Assembly (NCBI GenBank): GCA_900618795.1
Contig: UYJD01000004.1
Coordinates: 899,061-963,060 of the forward strand
DNA from: Cyanodermella asteris
Lineage: Eukaryota > Ascomycota > Lecanoromycetes > Ostropales > Stictidaceae
Direction: 5' to 3'
Length of the DNA: 64,000 bases
How positions within the stretch are numbered: the stretch's first letter is position 1; each line of letters opens with the position of its first letter. The notes beneath the pieces are model-generated. The model was not told the DNA's origin and ran no database searches. It saw nothing but the letters and a program-made list of their open reading frames with translations. Below, one piece after another: positions 32,754-43,252 of the stretch. Position numbers and translations under genes: made by a program.

Positions 32754-33887
32754 TTTGCTCTGATGAGGATGAATACGGTGTCGCTGGGATGTTTTTGCAC
32801 ACCTCCACTACGCGTTCCCGTGTAACAAGTTTGACGCGGTGGCGCTTTACCCAAGAGAGAAGAGAGGTCACCAATCGTCAGAGACCGATCAACGTGCGGG
32901 AGCTACAACAAAAACAACAACGCCAAGTTGCTGAAAGGGTGAAGCTGAAAACATGCTTGCGACACTGTAGATGGGCGGCATGATTGAGGCAAAGCTGCGT
33001 TCAGCCTTGCGGCACAGTCAGCTTAGCTTGTACTTGGTCATGCAGGTCGCCTGATCCCAGCACATACCCAGGGCCTTGCCATGTTACAAAAGCAGTAGTC
33101 TTTATGGTTTAATGAATCATCAGACCTTAGGGACGGGCACTTCGAAGTCATCGTCCATAAACACCATCGCGAGATTCACAAATCACGTGCGCGTGGCCAG
33201 CTCGGGCCGCTGCTCTTGTTTCACCTTTTGGCCTGAAGGGCCGCTACTCTCATCCTGATGCCACATTCCTCCCCGAGTGGTCCATTCATCATGGCTCAAA
33301 TACACGATATATATACATGATCGTCATTCTTACACGTGTCCAGGCAAAGAATTGACCCTTGGCCGGGCTCACCACTCCACACTCGTCGACGACATGGAGA
33401 TGTCTTACAGGCTTAGCAGCCGCGAGCTTCTGCTACCACAGAGGTAGGAAAGAGCATCCTATAAAGTGAAGGACTCCTTATTGCTGATCGGTATACACAT
33501 GGCTTAACATTGACAGCTGGCATTCTCGTGGTTTGGGCGCTTCCAATTTTAGATCATATCTCGGAGGCCAAGAGCTGTTCAGGCCATCGCCGTGGCCATA
33601 ATTTGGTCGCCCGAACACGGACCTGAGTTCGTACGTGAATGAGCGTCAAGTTTGATTAGCGGCTGGGCGAATGTTTGCGCCGCTCCCGTGTGAAGCCTCC
33701 TATCTTCTGTGAAACACACCTCTACATCTAGTAGCGCTCCTTTTGTCCTCCATGAAACTTCTTGATCACTCCTTCTCAACATATTGTCTTTGATCACGAG
33801 CTCTTGCCTAACAATCAAACCGTCAACAAGTCATCACTTATTGCTCGGGATTCGGAGCCTGTCACGACAGCATTCGGACTCGCTTCA
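32754..33887. other. Divergent intergenic region, no gene seen
   Basis: About 1.1 kb separating two divergent membrane-protein genes. Near 33300-33320 there is an ATATATATAC run. Just upstream of the next gene, CCTAACA...CAACAAG near 33805-33830 resembles a branch site and acceptor, so a 5' intron is possible. Confidence 0.4.
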
Positions 33888-34972
33888 ATGGCGTCACTGA
33901 TTGCACGGGATTTCAAGTCTGTCACCCCATCCTGTCCTACGGGTAGTAACTGGTTCGCATGCTCCTCAGGCGCTCGCTTCGTCGGTTGCTGCACGGACAA
34001 CGATCCATGTGGATCAAATGGCTGCGCTGCGAAAGACGTCAGACCAGCGAGCTTCGATGCTGCTGCAATCGGACAGTACACAGGCCAGAGCTGTCCGTCC
34101 GGCTCACAATGGTACACATGCGCGGATTCAAAACCTCCATTCATAGGCTGCTGCAAATCAGATCCTTGCAACGCTGGGTGCTCTGAGCAGGATCTTGTCG
34201 GAGCCATCCTTAATGGCGGAGAAACCGTGGGATTAACCATAAGCACAATGTCCAGTATTTCAACATCCAGCGCGCAACCGAACATTCTCAGCATCGCCTC
34301 AAGCAATGCTATTACCACGAGCACTCTCGACAGAATGAGCAGTGCGACAAGTAGTGCAACAGCGTCAACAAGTGCAAACACGGCGTCGAAAGCAAGCGCA
34401 ACACCTGAGACATCTATCGCGAACAGTCAAATACCTACGCAAACCTCTCAGTTCGGGATTGGGGCCATCGCAGGCATAGCTGTTGGCGGATTTGCGCTCA
34501 CAGTCCTCGTAATGGCTGCAGTCATGTGTCTGTGCAGACGAAGATCACGGAAATCTCGCGAATCAGAGTACCCAACAATAGTCGAACCAATGGAATTCAT
34601 GTACAGAGGCACTGTTGGTACGTATCTTCCTGTCGTGAGGCACGTGTTGGCCAGGAAACTCACGTGTGTCCAGGTTCACTGTCTCTCTCCGGACGACCAC
34701 CAGCTTTCGAACCATCCTTCCAGCACTTTCCTGATGCTTCATCTATCGCGCCGCCTCCAGCATATCAGCCGGTCTCACATCTCGATCAGAGCATTTTACC
34801 GCTCCAAACACAATATGCAGGAACGTGGCAGGGCCCAGAACATGGCGGGAGTGGCGCGTCAGGTCCTCAATTTCCTTTTGGAGGAGGGGGCCTAAGCCCA
34901 ATGAGCTGTGAGCAGGAGAGGATGAGCGTTGAGCTGCCAGGAACACCGGTCACAACGAGACCGTCATTCTGA
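33888..34972 (+). CDS. Single-pass membrane protein with duplicated Cys module and Ser/Thr-rich stalk
   Basis: Exons 33888-34617 and 34674-34972 (GTACGT...GTCCAG), 342 residues. Two related modules occur in the first 110 residues: CPTGSNWFAC...FVGCCTDNDPC...GC and CPSGSQWYTC...FIGCCKSDPC...GC. A long Ser/Thr/Ala stalk follows, then a TM helix IGAIAGIAVGGFALTVLVMA, a basic CRRRSRKSR stop-transfer, and a cytosolic tail with PPPAY. The arrangement recalls fungal surface sensors, but no signal peptide is visible and the modules have no name I know. The frame is open 42 codons upstream of the chosen ATG, without another ATG. A repeated SLIARD motif precedes the ATG region, so the true start could be in an upstream exon. 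Confidence 0.68.
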
Positions 34973-35883
34973 CAAAAGTGAAAGTATAAGGGCTGCATTG
35001 CATGTCATAGCTATTGCCGAAGCATACTCCTTACCCTTGTCTCCTATGGACGAGTCGCGTCGACGCGAAAATCGCCAATACCTACTTTGTGCGCTGTGGT
35101 GGATGGTGAGGTAGGCGCAGCTGACGAACCAAGGTTGCAAACGTCCGAAACAACGGATCAACAGACGCTGCCGACGCGCATAATCATGTTCCAACGGCTC
35201 CGCAGACTGGACAGACTGGACAGCTTCTCATTTAGCTTCTCCTTCTTCCAAATAAATTTCAGCCTTTGGCACCTTTTTATGTCTCTTCTGTCACCTTTAT
35301 GTCTCCTCTGTCTTTACCTTGGGATTGTCTGAATAGCATGACGCTAAATTTGAGCCGTACGCAGTCATGAACCAACCCCAGCAGCTTTTGTTTCTGATCA
35401 CGACCCTTGTACGAGTACAGCAGTCAAACCGCGGATATGCCAGAAACCGACTACATGATGACACGGCCTTCGAGCTCAGGGCGGGCTGACAGAAGACTTG
35501 ACGAAGACACTTGATAACACACCGACCCGAGTAAGTCCGTCGATACCGATGAACGTACCTAGTATACCACTTGTATACCCGCCGAGGTACTCACAGAAGC
35601 AGCGTTCAAAGGAGGTAGAGAAGTACGTGCGCAACGACTCCTGTCAGCCCGCCTTAGGCTCAGTATGCTGAAGAGCACGGGGCACCTCATCCCATGGGCC
35701 TGGTGTATGGGACCAAAAGGTACCTTGTATCCATGGCTAGCGCCATGGCTTCTGCACACAGTCACTATCCCGAGTTCTCGTTCCTTGCCCAGCGGTATTT
35801 CATGCTCCTTATTGCCTTACTCTAATTGCTTCCTGCGATTATCGCCTTTTCCCCCGCAGTGGGCTGACAGAACTGGGACCAGA
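34973..35883. other. Intergenic region, no gene seen
   Basis: About 0.9 kb between two plus-strand genes. A T-rich stretch near 35230-35330 fits a 3' UTR or promoter. No credible coding sequence on either strand. Confidence 0.4.
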
Positions 35884-36517
35884 ATGAAGCTTCCTTTTGT
35901 CGTCGTGCTCGCGCTCGCGCTCGCGGGCCTGACCAGCGCGAAGGACATGTGCCGCAAGAAGCAAGTCCGCATCGGTGACTGCGCAGTAAGATTTCCTCTC
36001 AAGCCATCGAGCCCACACATGCATCTCAGCTGACACTCCCCAGATGTCCGTTCTCTACGAAATCGGCAGCTCATACGGCTGCCCTGAGTCGGACACCTTC
36101 TGCCACTGCACATCCGCTCGCTCCATACGCTATTACGGCAGCATGGAAGTCGCCAACTACTGCGGACGAGATGCCATGCGGAGCTACGGGCTGCAGCATA
36201 CGGCGTGGTGTAAATGTGTTTCAAGCAAGGAAAAATTTGCCGTTGACCATCCCAAGAGTACAAAGATTGATGATCCCAGTGCAAGGATATTTGTCAGGGC
36301 CACTCCGACGGCTATGGGGGTGCCCGCTGCTACTGGTGCCAGATCGGGTACTGTTGCTCAGACTGTGCGGCAGACGGGGTCTTTGAACTGGACATCTACT
36401 AGCACGGGGCTGAAAGGGTATCCGTACACTGGCGCTGCTCCTTCGGTCGGTCTTGGATCAGTGGCGCAATTTGGAGGAGTTCTTGGCCTGTTCGCGGGAC
36501 TGTTGGCCTATCTGTGA
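35884..36517 (+). CDS. CFEM-like secreted, probably GPI-anchored protein
   Basis: Exons 35884-35985 and 36044-36517 (GTAAGA...CTGAC...CCAG), 191 residues. Signal peptide MKLPFVVVLALALAGLTSA is followed by eight cysteines in a CFEM-like pattern: MC, GDC, YGCPESDTFCHC, NYC, WCKC. The CPESDTFCHC core matches the usual C-x5-7-D-x2-C-x-C, where the Asp is a heme ligand in iron-acquiring CFEM proteins. A Ser/Thr/Gly-rich region and a C-terminal hydrophobic tail (GGVLGLFAGLLAYL) suggest GPI attachment. Possible roles are heme/iron uptake, adhesion or effector activity; which applies is unknown. Confidence 0.8.
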
Positions 36518-37332
36518 GGTCTCTGCGTTTGTACTTTGACATACATGGACTGAAGTTTGTGAAGTGTCAATGTGGGTAGAAAGAAGTATTTGCCGGCCTC
36601 GTCGGTTCAAGTTGATAATGACACGATCCAACGTGTGAAAAAACACAACGACTGCGGGATACCTCTAGCGTAGCAACAACATCAAGACTCATCTATCTAT
36701 GCTCTTAAGCGCTTCTAAAATTAGTAAGCTAGGTGCCTAACTGTGTACCTGCAAGGGTACTTGGCTCAGTTGGCTGGGTATTTGGCTAGATGGGCGACAG
36801 CAGCGACTTCTGTTTCCCCGACTTAGTGTTAAAGAAGATTCTCGGCCACGCTTACAGTAAGAGAATGGATCCGGACTAAACCGATGGCCGGCAGTTCCCC
36901 GTTTGAGCACTAAAGCACGTTCATCCGGGCATCATGGAGTGTAGATTGTAGGCGCCTGCCTATCGAGATTGGGCTCATTGTCCGCCCCAGCCAGCCGAGC
37001 AGTGATCTGAGGAGCATATGCTGGTCCTGAGGTCGTAGAGACGGGTGGCGAATGGTGAAGATTGAGATAGAAAGAAAGCTGCGTCAACCATAAGGTCCAG
37101 GCTGTCAACGAATGAGTGAATGAGTCAGCCGCCAAGCGCTCCGCCAGCGCGACTTAGATTCCGCCATGAAGCAGGTCTGCCTATATCTTTGACATGCTGC
37201 TCTTCTTAGAGACCACCATCCCTCCTTTCTTCAACTAACACACAGCAGACGACGCGCTCAAGCGACACAAGCTCACCGAGAAAGCCAGCAACATTTACAC
37301 GATCACAACGCGCTCTACAACCGACCGCGACC
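36518..37332. other. Intergenic region, no gene seen
   Basis: About 0.8 kb upstream of RPB9. Contains short T/A-rich stretches near 36700-36790 and no coding pattern. Presumed RPB9 promoter at the right end. Confidence 0.4.
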
Positions 37333-38271
37333 ATGTCATCCCCATCCGCCATGTCGAGTTCCTCGGACAATGTCGCCACTGGTGACATCGCATTCCAGTT
37401 TTGTAAGAACTGGTGAGCCCATGCTTCTGCCCTACGTCCCCCGAGTCGCATGCTAACGTGTTATCAGCTCAAACTTGCTGCACCCCGCCGAGGACAAAGC
37501 GACGAAGACGCTTCGCTACCGTTGCCGAACATGCTACTACAGCGAGGAAGCGAAAGCACTTTGCATACACCGTCGGGTCTACGCGCAGAACGCTGGCGCC
37601 ACGGCCGGTGTGACACAGGACGTTGGCGAGGATCCTGCTGTGAGTGCCTCTATTGGCAACCGCCCTTCATTGCGCGCCCCATCCATCACCTCGAGTTTCT
37701 CTGAGGAATCGGAAGATTCTGGCTCTTGTACCATGTGCGGAGACTCACTGTGTTGTGACGAGTGTGGTGTGTCAACCGACTGCCTCATTCGTGTTGCGAT
37801 CCCGTCAGAAGAGAAGGAAAAGGTGCAGATTTCATTGTCGGAGTTGATGGACGAAGATGAGAGTGAGGTGGAGGAAGAGGAGAAATCTCCACAGAAACTT
37901 GCATTTCGTTTCTCCAGAGTGAGACCAGCTCGTCAGATCGAGATTGATGAGGACTATGATGAGGGACAGTGATATTGCACGGGTGTTGCTTTTTGCAGAT
38001 TTCTTCTTTTGAGATATCCGGGGTGGCTTTTTCTGGCTTGCTTTCTGCTTTTCTCTCAGGACTCTGCTAACAAGCGTTGCCTTGCAGCTGGAGCGATCGA
38101 ATAAGGAGTGTCCGGCTTGTCACGAGACCGATGCAGTCACTTTTCAGTCGCAACAGCGACACAAGGACACTGGGATGGTATGTGCTTCGTGCACCAGAAC
38201 CACTTGCGGGTGCTAATGCAGATCAGGAACTGTTCTTTGTTTGCTGCTCATGCGGCAAGATCTACCATTGA
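37333..38271 (+). CDS. RPB9: RNA polymerase II subunit RPB9
   Basis: Four exons: 37333-37412, 37468-37639, 38088-38177 and 38227-38271, total 387 nt and 128 residues. The first zinc ribbon is [15 protein letters not shown]...[12 protein letters not shown]. The second, built only by splicing, is [20 protein letters not shown] followed by [13 protein letters not shown]. Intron 2 is 448 bp (GTGAGT to CTGCTAACAAG...TTGCAG), far longer than the other introns here, and stays open in frame for 111 codons (see findings). RPB9 sits at the jaw/funnel of Pol II and affects start-site choice, fidelity and TFIIS-stimulated cleavage. Length agrees with yeast (122). The start is the first ATG. Confidence 0.9.
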
Positions 38272-38710
38272 GATGACTTTACGACTTTGTACAGCGTGGC
38301 GCTTTGGAGCTTGGATTTCACAAAATGGAGGCACTTTTTGCATGAATGGGATTACGGCATGGGTTGTCTTGAAGCATTGCGATGGGTTACCACATTGATA
38401 GGCGCAGTGCTAGGGCACTTTAGTCGTATCAAAACTTTACGTATTTGAAACTGGGTTTTGGATCACGCTTACTTTCTCCTTGACACGCTTCAGTAGCTCG
38501 AAATTCGCGAGAAGTAGTCTTCCATATCTCCAATAAAGCTTCAACCATATCTTACAACTTTCGTAGCTGCTATAGTTCGACAGTATGAAATCCTGTCCAG
38601 TCCGGATGAGTCGCTCATTGCGCTACCCCCATTCCAACGCCCTAGTATATACACCCACATAACGCCCAAAATGCTGTCTCGTTCACGTGCTTCAATTCGC
38701 AACCACCTCT
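38272..38710. other. Convergent 3' region of RPB9 and uL14m
   Basis: About 440 bp between the two convergent stop codons; AT-richer, no coding signal. Expected to hold both 3' UTRs. Confidence 0.45.
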
Positions 38711-39218
38711 TCAGAGATGCATCGGCGCCAAAGACAAAATCTTCGACCACTGCTTGTGCCTCAACTCCTGACCCACCACACTCAACACTCTCGTCCCGAT
38801 CGGCTCGCCCGTCTTGTTGATCAACACACACGCATTGTCGTCGAACTTGACGCACATCCCATCCTTTCGTTGGTATTTCTTGGCCGTTCGCACGACGACT
38901 GCGTGTCGGATGTCGCCGCGGCGTACTTTGGCTGTGGTTTGGCCTCCGACGCCGCCGGCTCCGGCACCTTCGCCGAAGTTTCGCTGTTTCTGGACGACCA
39001 CGATGATTCGATCACCTGGTACCTGGTGAGCGGGGGATTGGGTAATGGCTTAGAGTGGGAAGGCTATATACCTATCCTGGCGTGTCGCTTCATCTTCATG
39101 TTGGCGACGCATTCGACTATTGAAGCGCCGGAGTTGTCGATGCAGTTGAGCATCGTCTGCGGTGCGTCAGCTATAGTCCAAACAGGCGAACTTGTATTCT
39201 AACCTTAAGTTGGATCAT
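38711..39218 (-). CDS. MRPL38: Mitochondrial ribosomal protein uL14m (MRPL38 / L14)
   Basis: Three exons: 39218-39204 (15 nt), 39156-39072 and 39015-38711, total 405 nt and 134 residues. Splicing restores the conserved N-terminus MIQLKTMLNCIDNSGASIVE and the junction KMKRHARIGDRI. The body has VVVQKQRNFGEGAGAGGVGG, RRGDIRHAVVVRTAKK, DDNACVLINKTGEPIGTRVL and GPV-like IGTRVLSVVGQELR. This is the bacterial-type L14 of the large mitochondrial subunit. The first coding exon encodes only five residues. Introns are 47 and 56 bp with GTTAGA and GTATAT donors. Confidence 0.9.
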
Positions 39219-39688
39219 TTTGGCGATTCGTGCGATCAGCCCTTCCCTCCACTGGCCTGAACTTCTGTAAAACTGATACAAGATCGAGATAGCTCGAGTT
39301 CGTCGGCAAAGATTCTGGAGATGCTTCGGATCGGCGACGCAGAGACTCCGGTCTTGGCAGAGTTTCGCCGCGCAAATCTAATCTTCGCTGTTCATGCATG
39401 CACTGCCACCGCGGCTGAACGGAGTCAGCCTAGTCTAGGTTTTCCCCGATAGTTATTCATGATTTGTGCTGAAGACCACGTTCCCTGAATTTTGCATCTT
39501 CTCATTATTGCCTACCATCTTGACTATTCAGCTTTGTGTTTCCATATTACCCTTTTGAGCCATTTCCTTCATCTTGCAGCTTTCCCACGGCTTCAAGAGC
39601 TGTCGTGCTGTTCATTGCTGTACGCGGATATTACTTGGAATCGGAGCACGACTGCATGTGACACAGCCTAACGACCGTCGCTCATAAG
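39219..39688. other. Divergent intergenic region
   Basis: About 470 bp between the uL14m start and the next plus-strand gene. No coding signal; presumed to hold two promoters. Confidence 0.4.
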
Positions 39689-40641
39689 ATGTCCCTCCAC
39701 ACGAAGTACGCCACGCAGCTTGCTCATCACCCTTTCGGCCATGCTCTTTATCACCCAAAAACCTCCGAAGAGATCCGGCCAGGGCTTTGCGGCTATTTCG
39801 ATCATTATGGGCATTGGCAGCCCATCGTGGACCTAACTTCACCGGAAGATCTGGTCACCAAGAAGTTCTCACCGATATCCCTTCCCCCTCGAGCACCGAA
39901 AGGCCCATACACAAGGCCCATACACAGAATGGGGCCCTCTCTGCTCAAACAATATTCACTCTCAGCAAATCGGAACTGCCGTCGGGGTTTCCGGTGACAC
40001 GATTGGAGCTCCAGTAGGCGCCCAGATCCACTTCGAGTTCTCTACGGGAAGTGATACTGGAGCCGTCTTATTGACAGAGGCACCTGTCGAGCAAGACAGC
40101 TTCTATCATCGCCACATTTTCTTGGACTGGTGCAGAAATAATCAAAGCCGTTTGATCAAGTATGCACCCGAGATTGCCAATGCGGATTTGTGGATCGTCA
40201 CTGGCATTCACACCACGCCTCGATGCTCCTTGACGGTTGCCGTGAGCAAAGAGAGGAAGGTGAAAGTTGGCTTCGGTCTTGAGGCGGCAGTAGCAGGTAA
40301 GCTGGAGTTCTGTAAAGGCTGGGAGATCAAAACAAGCGATTCAGGATGGATTCACGCCGGGAAGGTAAGGTTCATCAGCACCTCCGATTTTCGTGGCTAA
40401 GTAAGGTTGGCAGAAGCCAACAACTTCTCCCATGACCTCAAGCAGTAGTACGAGCTCTGTGGGCGCGCAGACAGATACCGAGAGAGTCGTTGTTTTCATC
40501 TCGGGCCTGCATTTCCGATTCCAGCCAAAAGCATACTTGAGACCGGTCAGTTTCACGCCTGTATCAGACCCAAATGAATCCGCATCTGACGTTGTGACAG
40601 GAGCGTCTCACCGAGAGTCAAGAAAAACGGAGTTTCCTTGA
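39689..40641 (+). pseudogene. Uncharacterised fungal protein, frame broken by a 13-bp tandem duplication
   Basis: From ATG 39689 the frame encodes YDHYGHWQPIVDL-like text (GYFDHYGHWQPIVDL) and SPEDLVTKKFSPISL, then ends prematurely after a tandem 13-bp repeat (39900-39912 and 39913-39925). Downstream, the +1 frame continues cleanly: IGTAVGVSGDTIGAPVGAQI, FEFSTGSDTGAVLL, EQDSFYHRHIFLDWCRNNQS, NADLWIVTGIHTTPRCSLTV, GWEIKTSDSGWIHAGK. An intron at 40365-40413 (GTAAGG...GCTAAG...GGCAG) joins to KPTTSPMTSSSSTSS...VVVFISGLHFRFQPKAYLR, ending at 40641. Removing one repeat copy restores a single frame. The family is widespread in fungi in my recollection but unnamed and of unknown function. Damage could also be an assembly artefact. 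Confidence 0.7.
39900..39925 (+). repeat. Perfect 13-bp tandem duplication (AAGGCCCATACAC x2)
   Basis: Two adjacent identical 13-mers inside a coding exon. Because 13 is not a multiple of three, the second copy shifts the reading frame by one. Confidence 0.95.
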
Positions 40642-40654
40642 CACTGTTCTTGAT

Positions 40655-43252
40655 ATGCCACCTGTACCAAGAGCAACCGCGATCGCTGGCTTGACAATGG
40701 CGACTGTTGGGCTAGTATGGATGGGCATGTACTTCAGATATGCGGCCGCGCCTAAGGCAGCAAAAGCGAGATTGCCCAGTCCTCCGCCAGCTCCCTTTCA
40801 AACTTTGGAACGCGGACGTAAGGAGAACTTGGCAGCAATCGACGCGCGTATATCTAGACCTCACTTCGACCTTGAAAAAGAGAATTCATCCCAGCCACAG
40901 ATGAAGACCTCGGAGAGATCGAACCGAACTAGTCGGAGGTCCTCGAGGCTCAGCGAGTCCGGGATTCAGAGCGAAGACAAACCCATTTCACACGTTGCCA
41001 CTTGGCCGACGTCTGTCAAGATTGAGGCGCCAGGCAGACCCATGGTCTTGCAGAGACCGCCCGCCATTCCGTCGACTCAAGGCGCTCCCACACGGACCGT
41101 TTCACCTCCGCCCAAAAAGGTTTATCGCAATTCCGAAGAATACCTGAGTATGCGAAAGCCTTTTGCATGCGATGATTGCCGTCGTTATAAGAGGAAGTGT
41201 AAGCCCAACCATCTAGGCCCGAGGCGACCATGGGCCAAACGGGACAGGAGCAGTGATGTTATCACCGCAGATCCGGATACACATCAATGGCGCCTCGATA
41301 CTCGCTCACCAACTGGTTCAATAGATTCTGCCCTTGCTTACCACGGAGGTGAGTTTTGCAGCGCTGATATCTCCGACCAGGGCGCCGACGGCTATTGGCA
41401 CCGACAAGCTACAAATGTGTCCTCCAATGACGCTCGAGACCATTATGAGCCACGTCTCGCACAACCCTTGGATGACATATCCGGCGACAGAGACACAAAA
41501 AATTTGGACGATTGGGTCGAACATGCCCGAGCGGCTGAACCGAAGGAATCGGCAGCGCAGGCACAGCTCGAAAAGGAGTGGAAAGAGAGGGAGAGGTTCC
41601 GGAACAACATGGAAAGCTTCGAGTATAGCAAACACAAGGCAAAGACGCGAAGGGACAGCGCAGCAGACCGTGCTCGGATCCAGGTACGCGAGAAGCATGT
41701 GAAAGAGTTGAAACAAGGTCTTACTGCAGTCCCGGCCGTTAAAAGCCTCGGGAATGACGAGCCACGAGCAGCTCGTTGGGATCCTGCTGATTCGTGGCGC
41801 GTATGGGGGACGTCTGCCAATGAGATTGTTGATGATGGTAGCAGTGTAGGCAGAAAGGCCCTGCCCGCTGACACAGCGTCCTCGAGAAAGGGCAAGGAAA
41901 TCAAAGATAGGAACGAAAAAGTTGGCGAAAGCGAAGATCAACCTAAGATTGCGGGCGACGAGCACCACGCTTCATCCACACCGTCTGCATATCTCAAACT
42001 ACCAACGGCCAGCGAGGTCTTCCCCTGGTACGACGGCGAAAGCTCAGACGGTTCGAACGTCTTACTTCCTGACCATGATGTATATTCTCGCCCGAAGTCA
42101 AGACCAAAGGAAGAGGACGATACAGAGGGCGCTGTCGAAGCGGGCACGATCAGGCGCAGCAGAGAAGAGAGCGATCGGCCTGTGCACACTCCTCCGCCTG
42201 AACGCGAATTTCTGCAGCCACTGCGGTACGAACCCACAGCTATAAGCCGCCTGCGTCGTTCACGGCCGATGCCATTATCCGCCAATGCCTTTGTGGGTTA
42301 CACAGCACCATCACCGGCAGAATTACAGCAATCAGTGCCACGCACGCGAAAAGATGCCGAGTATCAGGATCCATATTCGACAGATGACGAAAGGGAAACG
42401 GAAGGTTTTCAACGCCTGGCGTTGGGTTCCGGTTTTGCAAGCGCGCCCAAAACGTCGGTGCCAGAATCGCACCGCCCCAACCACTTTGACCTACATCTGG
42501 ATCGAACGCACTCGTTACCAGACAAAAGGCAAGCCTCGTCACCGAGAGACGGAGAACGTGCGCGCCGCAGGCCTTGGCGTCGTGAGAGGCTTCCCGAGCG
42601 CCCATCGTCAAGCTTTGATTCGAGTACCTTCCCACCAGAAAGTCCGTTGTACCTGGCACCGGAACGCTCGAGCACGTACGCGAGACCGAGAGCCGCGTTT
42701 TTTAGGTCTGAAGCTGGATACGGAGAATCTTTACACTTCTCTGCACTTCAAAGCGATGCTTTCGTGGCGGGACCGTCTCCCGTCATGGCGTCCTTTGATC
42801 CGCCTCGATATCGATCAGCATCACGAACAGGAACGGAACCAACAATAGAATGTTATGAAATGTGTGCCGAACCACAATTTAGATGGGCCGATAACCCCAT
42901 GAAGTCAATCAAATCTGCAGGGGCAGACGACGATTCACCTGCGGGCGGCGAGCTGGACTACGATGAATTGGGCCGGTCGTCTGCGAGGCACAAGGACACT
43001 GGCCCACCCGCGCGAGATTGTCTCGTTGATCTACTGGATGCAGAACACGATTCTGGCGACGACGATGAGTACGAGATGCAGGTGGAGTTTGTGGGTGATG
43101 ACATTGCTGGGCTGGATCAAGTCGTTAGCGAGGACACTCAACGCAAGTGGAGTTGGGGCGGAGACTGGCGCGATATGGAATCGTTCAGGAAGGCTGATTA
43201 CAGCATTGATGGTCTCAAGAGCCTGATGGTGGACAACATGGACGTTGATTGA
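40655..43252 (+). CDS. Uncharacterised 865-residue protein with N-terminal TM and half Zn2Cys6-like motif
   Basis: A single exon starting 13 bp after the preceding stop codon. Residues 8-27 (AIAGLTMATVGLVWMGMYF) form a TM or signal anchor. At residues 172-182, CDDCRRYKRKC has exactly the C-x2-C-x6-C spacing and basic residues of the first half of a Zn2Cys6 zinc cluster, but the second three Cys are missing. Most of the rest is charged and probably disordered, with a coiled stretch around 300-350 (LEKEWKERERFRNNMESFEY), many SR/RS-rich pieces, and an acidic C-terminal segment (HDSGDDDEYEMQVEFVGDDI). No family recognised. A TM and a DNA-binding-like motif in one protein are unusual. The short spacing to the upstream gene raises the possibility of a mis-split or readthrough transcript. 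Confidence 0.62.
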   Translation: MPPVPRATAIAGLTMATVGLVWMGMYFRYAAAPKAAKARLPSPPPAPFQTLERGRKENLAAIDARISRPHFDLEKENSSQPQMKTSERSNRTSRRSSRLSESGIQSEDKPISHVATWPTSVKIEAPGRPMVLQRPPAIPSTQGAPTRTVSPPPKKVYRNSEEYLSMRKPFACDDCRRYKRKCKPNHLGPRRPWAKRDRSSDVITADPDTHQWRLDTRSPTGSIDSALAYHGGEFCSADISDQGADGYWHRQATNVSSNDARDHYEPRLAQPLDDISGDRDTKNLDDWVEHARAAEPKESAAQAQLEKEWKERERFRNNMESFEYSKHKAKTRRDSAADRARIQVREKHVKELKQGLTAVPAVKSLGNDEPRAARWDPADSWRVWGTSANEIVDDGSSVGRKALPADTASSRKGKEIKDRNEKVGESEDQPKIAGDEHHASSTPSAYLKLPTASEVFPWYDGESSDGSNVLLPDHDVYSRPKSRPKEEDDTEGAVEAGTIRRSREESDRPVHTPPPEREFLQPLRYEPTAISRLRRSRPMPLSANAFVGYTAPSPAELQQSVPRTRKDAEYQDPYSTDDERETEGFQRLALGSGFASAPKTSVPESHRPNHFDLHLDRTHSLPDKRQASSPRDGERARRRPWRRERLPERPSSSFDSSTFPPESPLYLAPERSSTYARPRAAFFRSEAGYGESLHFSALQSDAFVAGPSPVMASFDPPRYRSASRTGTEPTIECYEMCAEPQFRWADNPMKSIKSAGADDDSPAGGELDYDELGRSSARHKDTGPPARDCLVDLLDAEHDSGDDDEYEMQVEFVGDDIAGLDQVVSEDTQRKWSWGGDWRDMESFRKADYSIDGLKSLMVDNMDVD

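Noticed and set aside
35665-36033. Longer plus-strand frame that would extend the CFEM protein upstream
   Set aside because: The ATG at 35884 gives a textbook signal peptide; the upstream extension lacks any secretion or family feature and the frame runs into the intron.
41318-41968. 216-codon minus-strand frame with hydrophobic stretches
   Set aside because: Antisense to the 865-residue gene; hydrophobicity is the complement of its charged codons.
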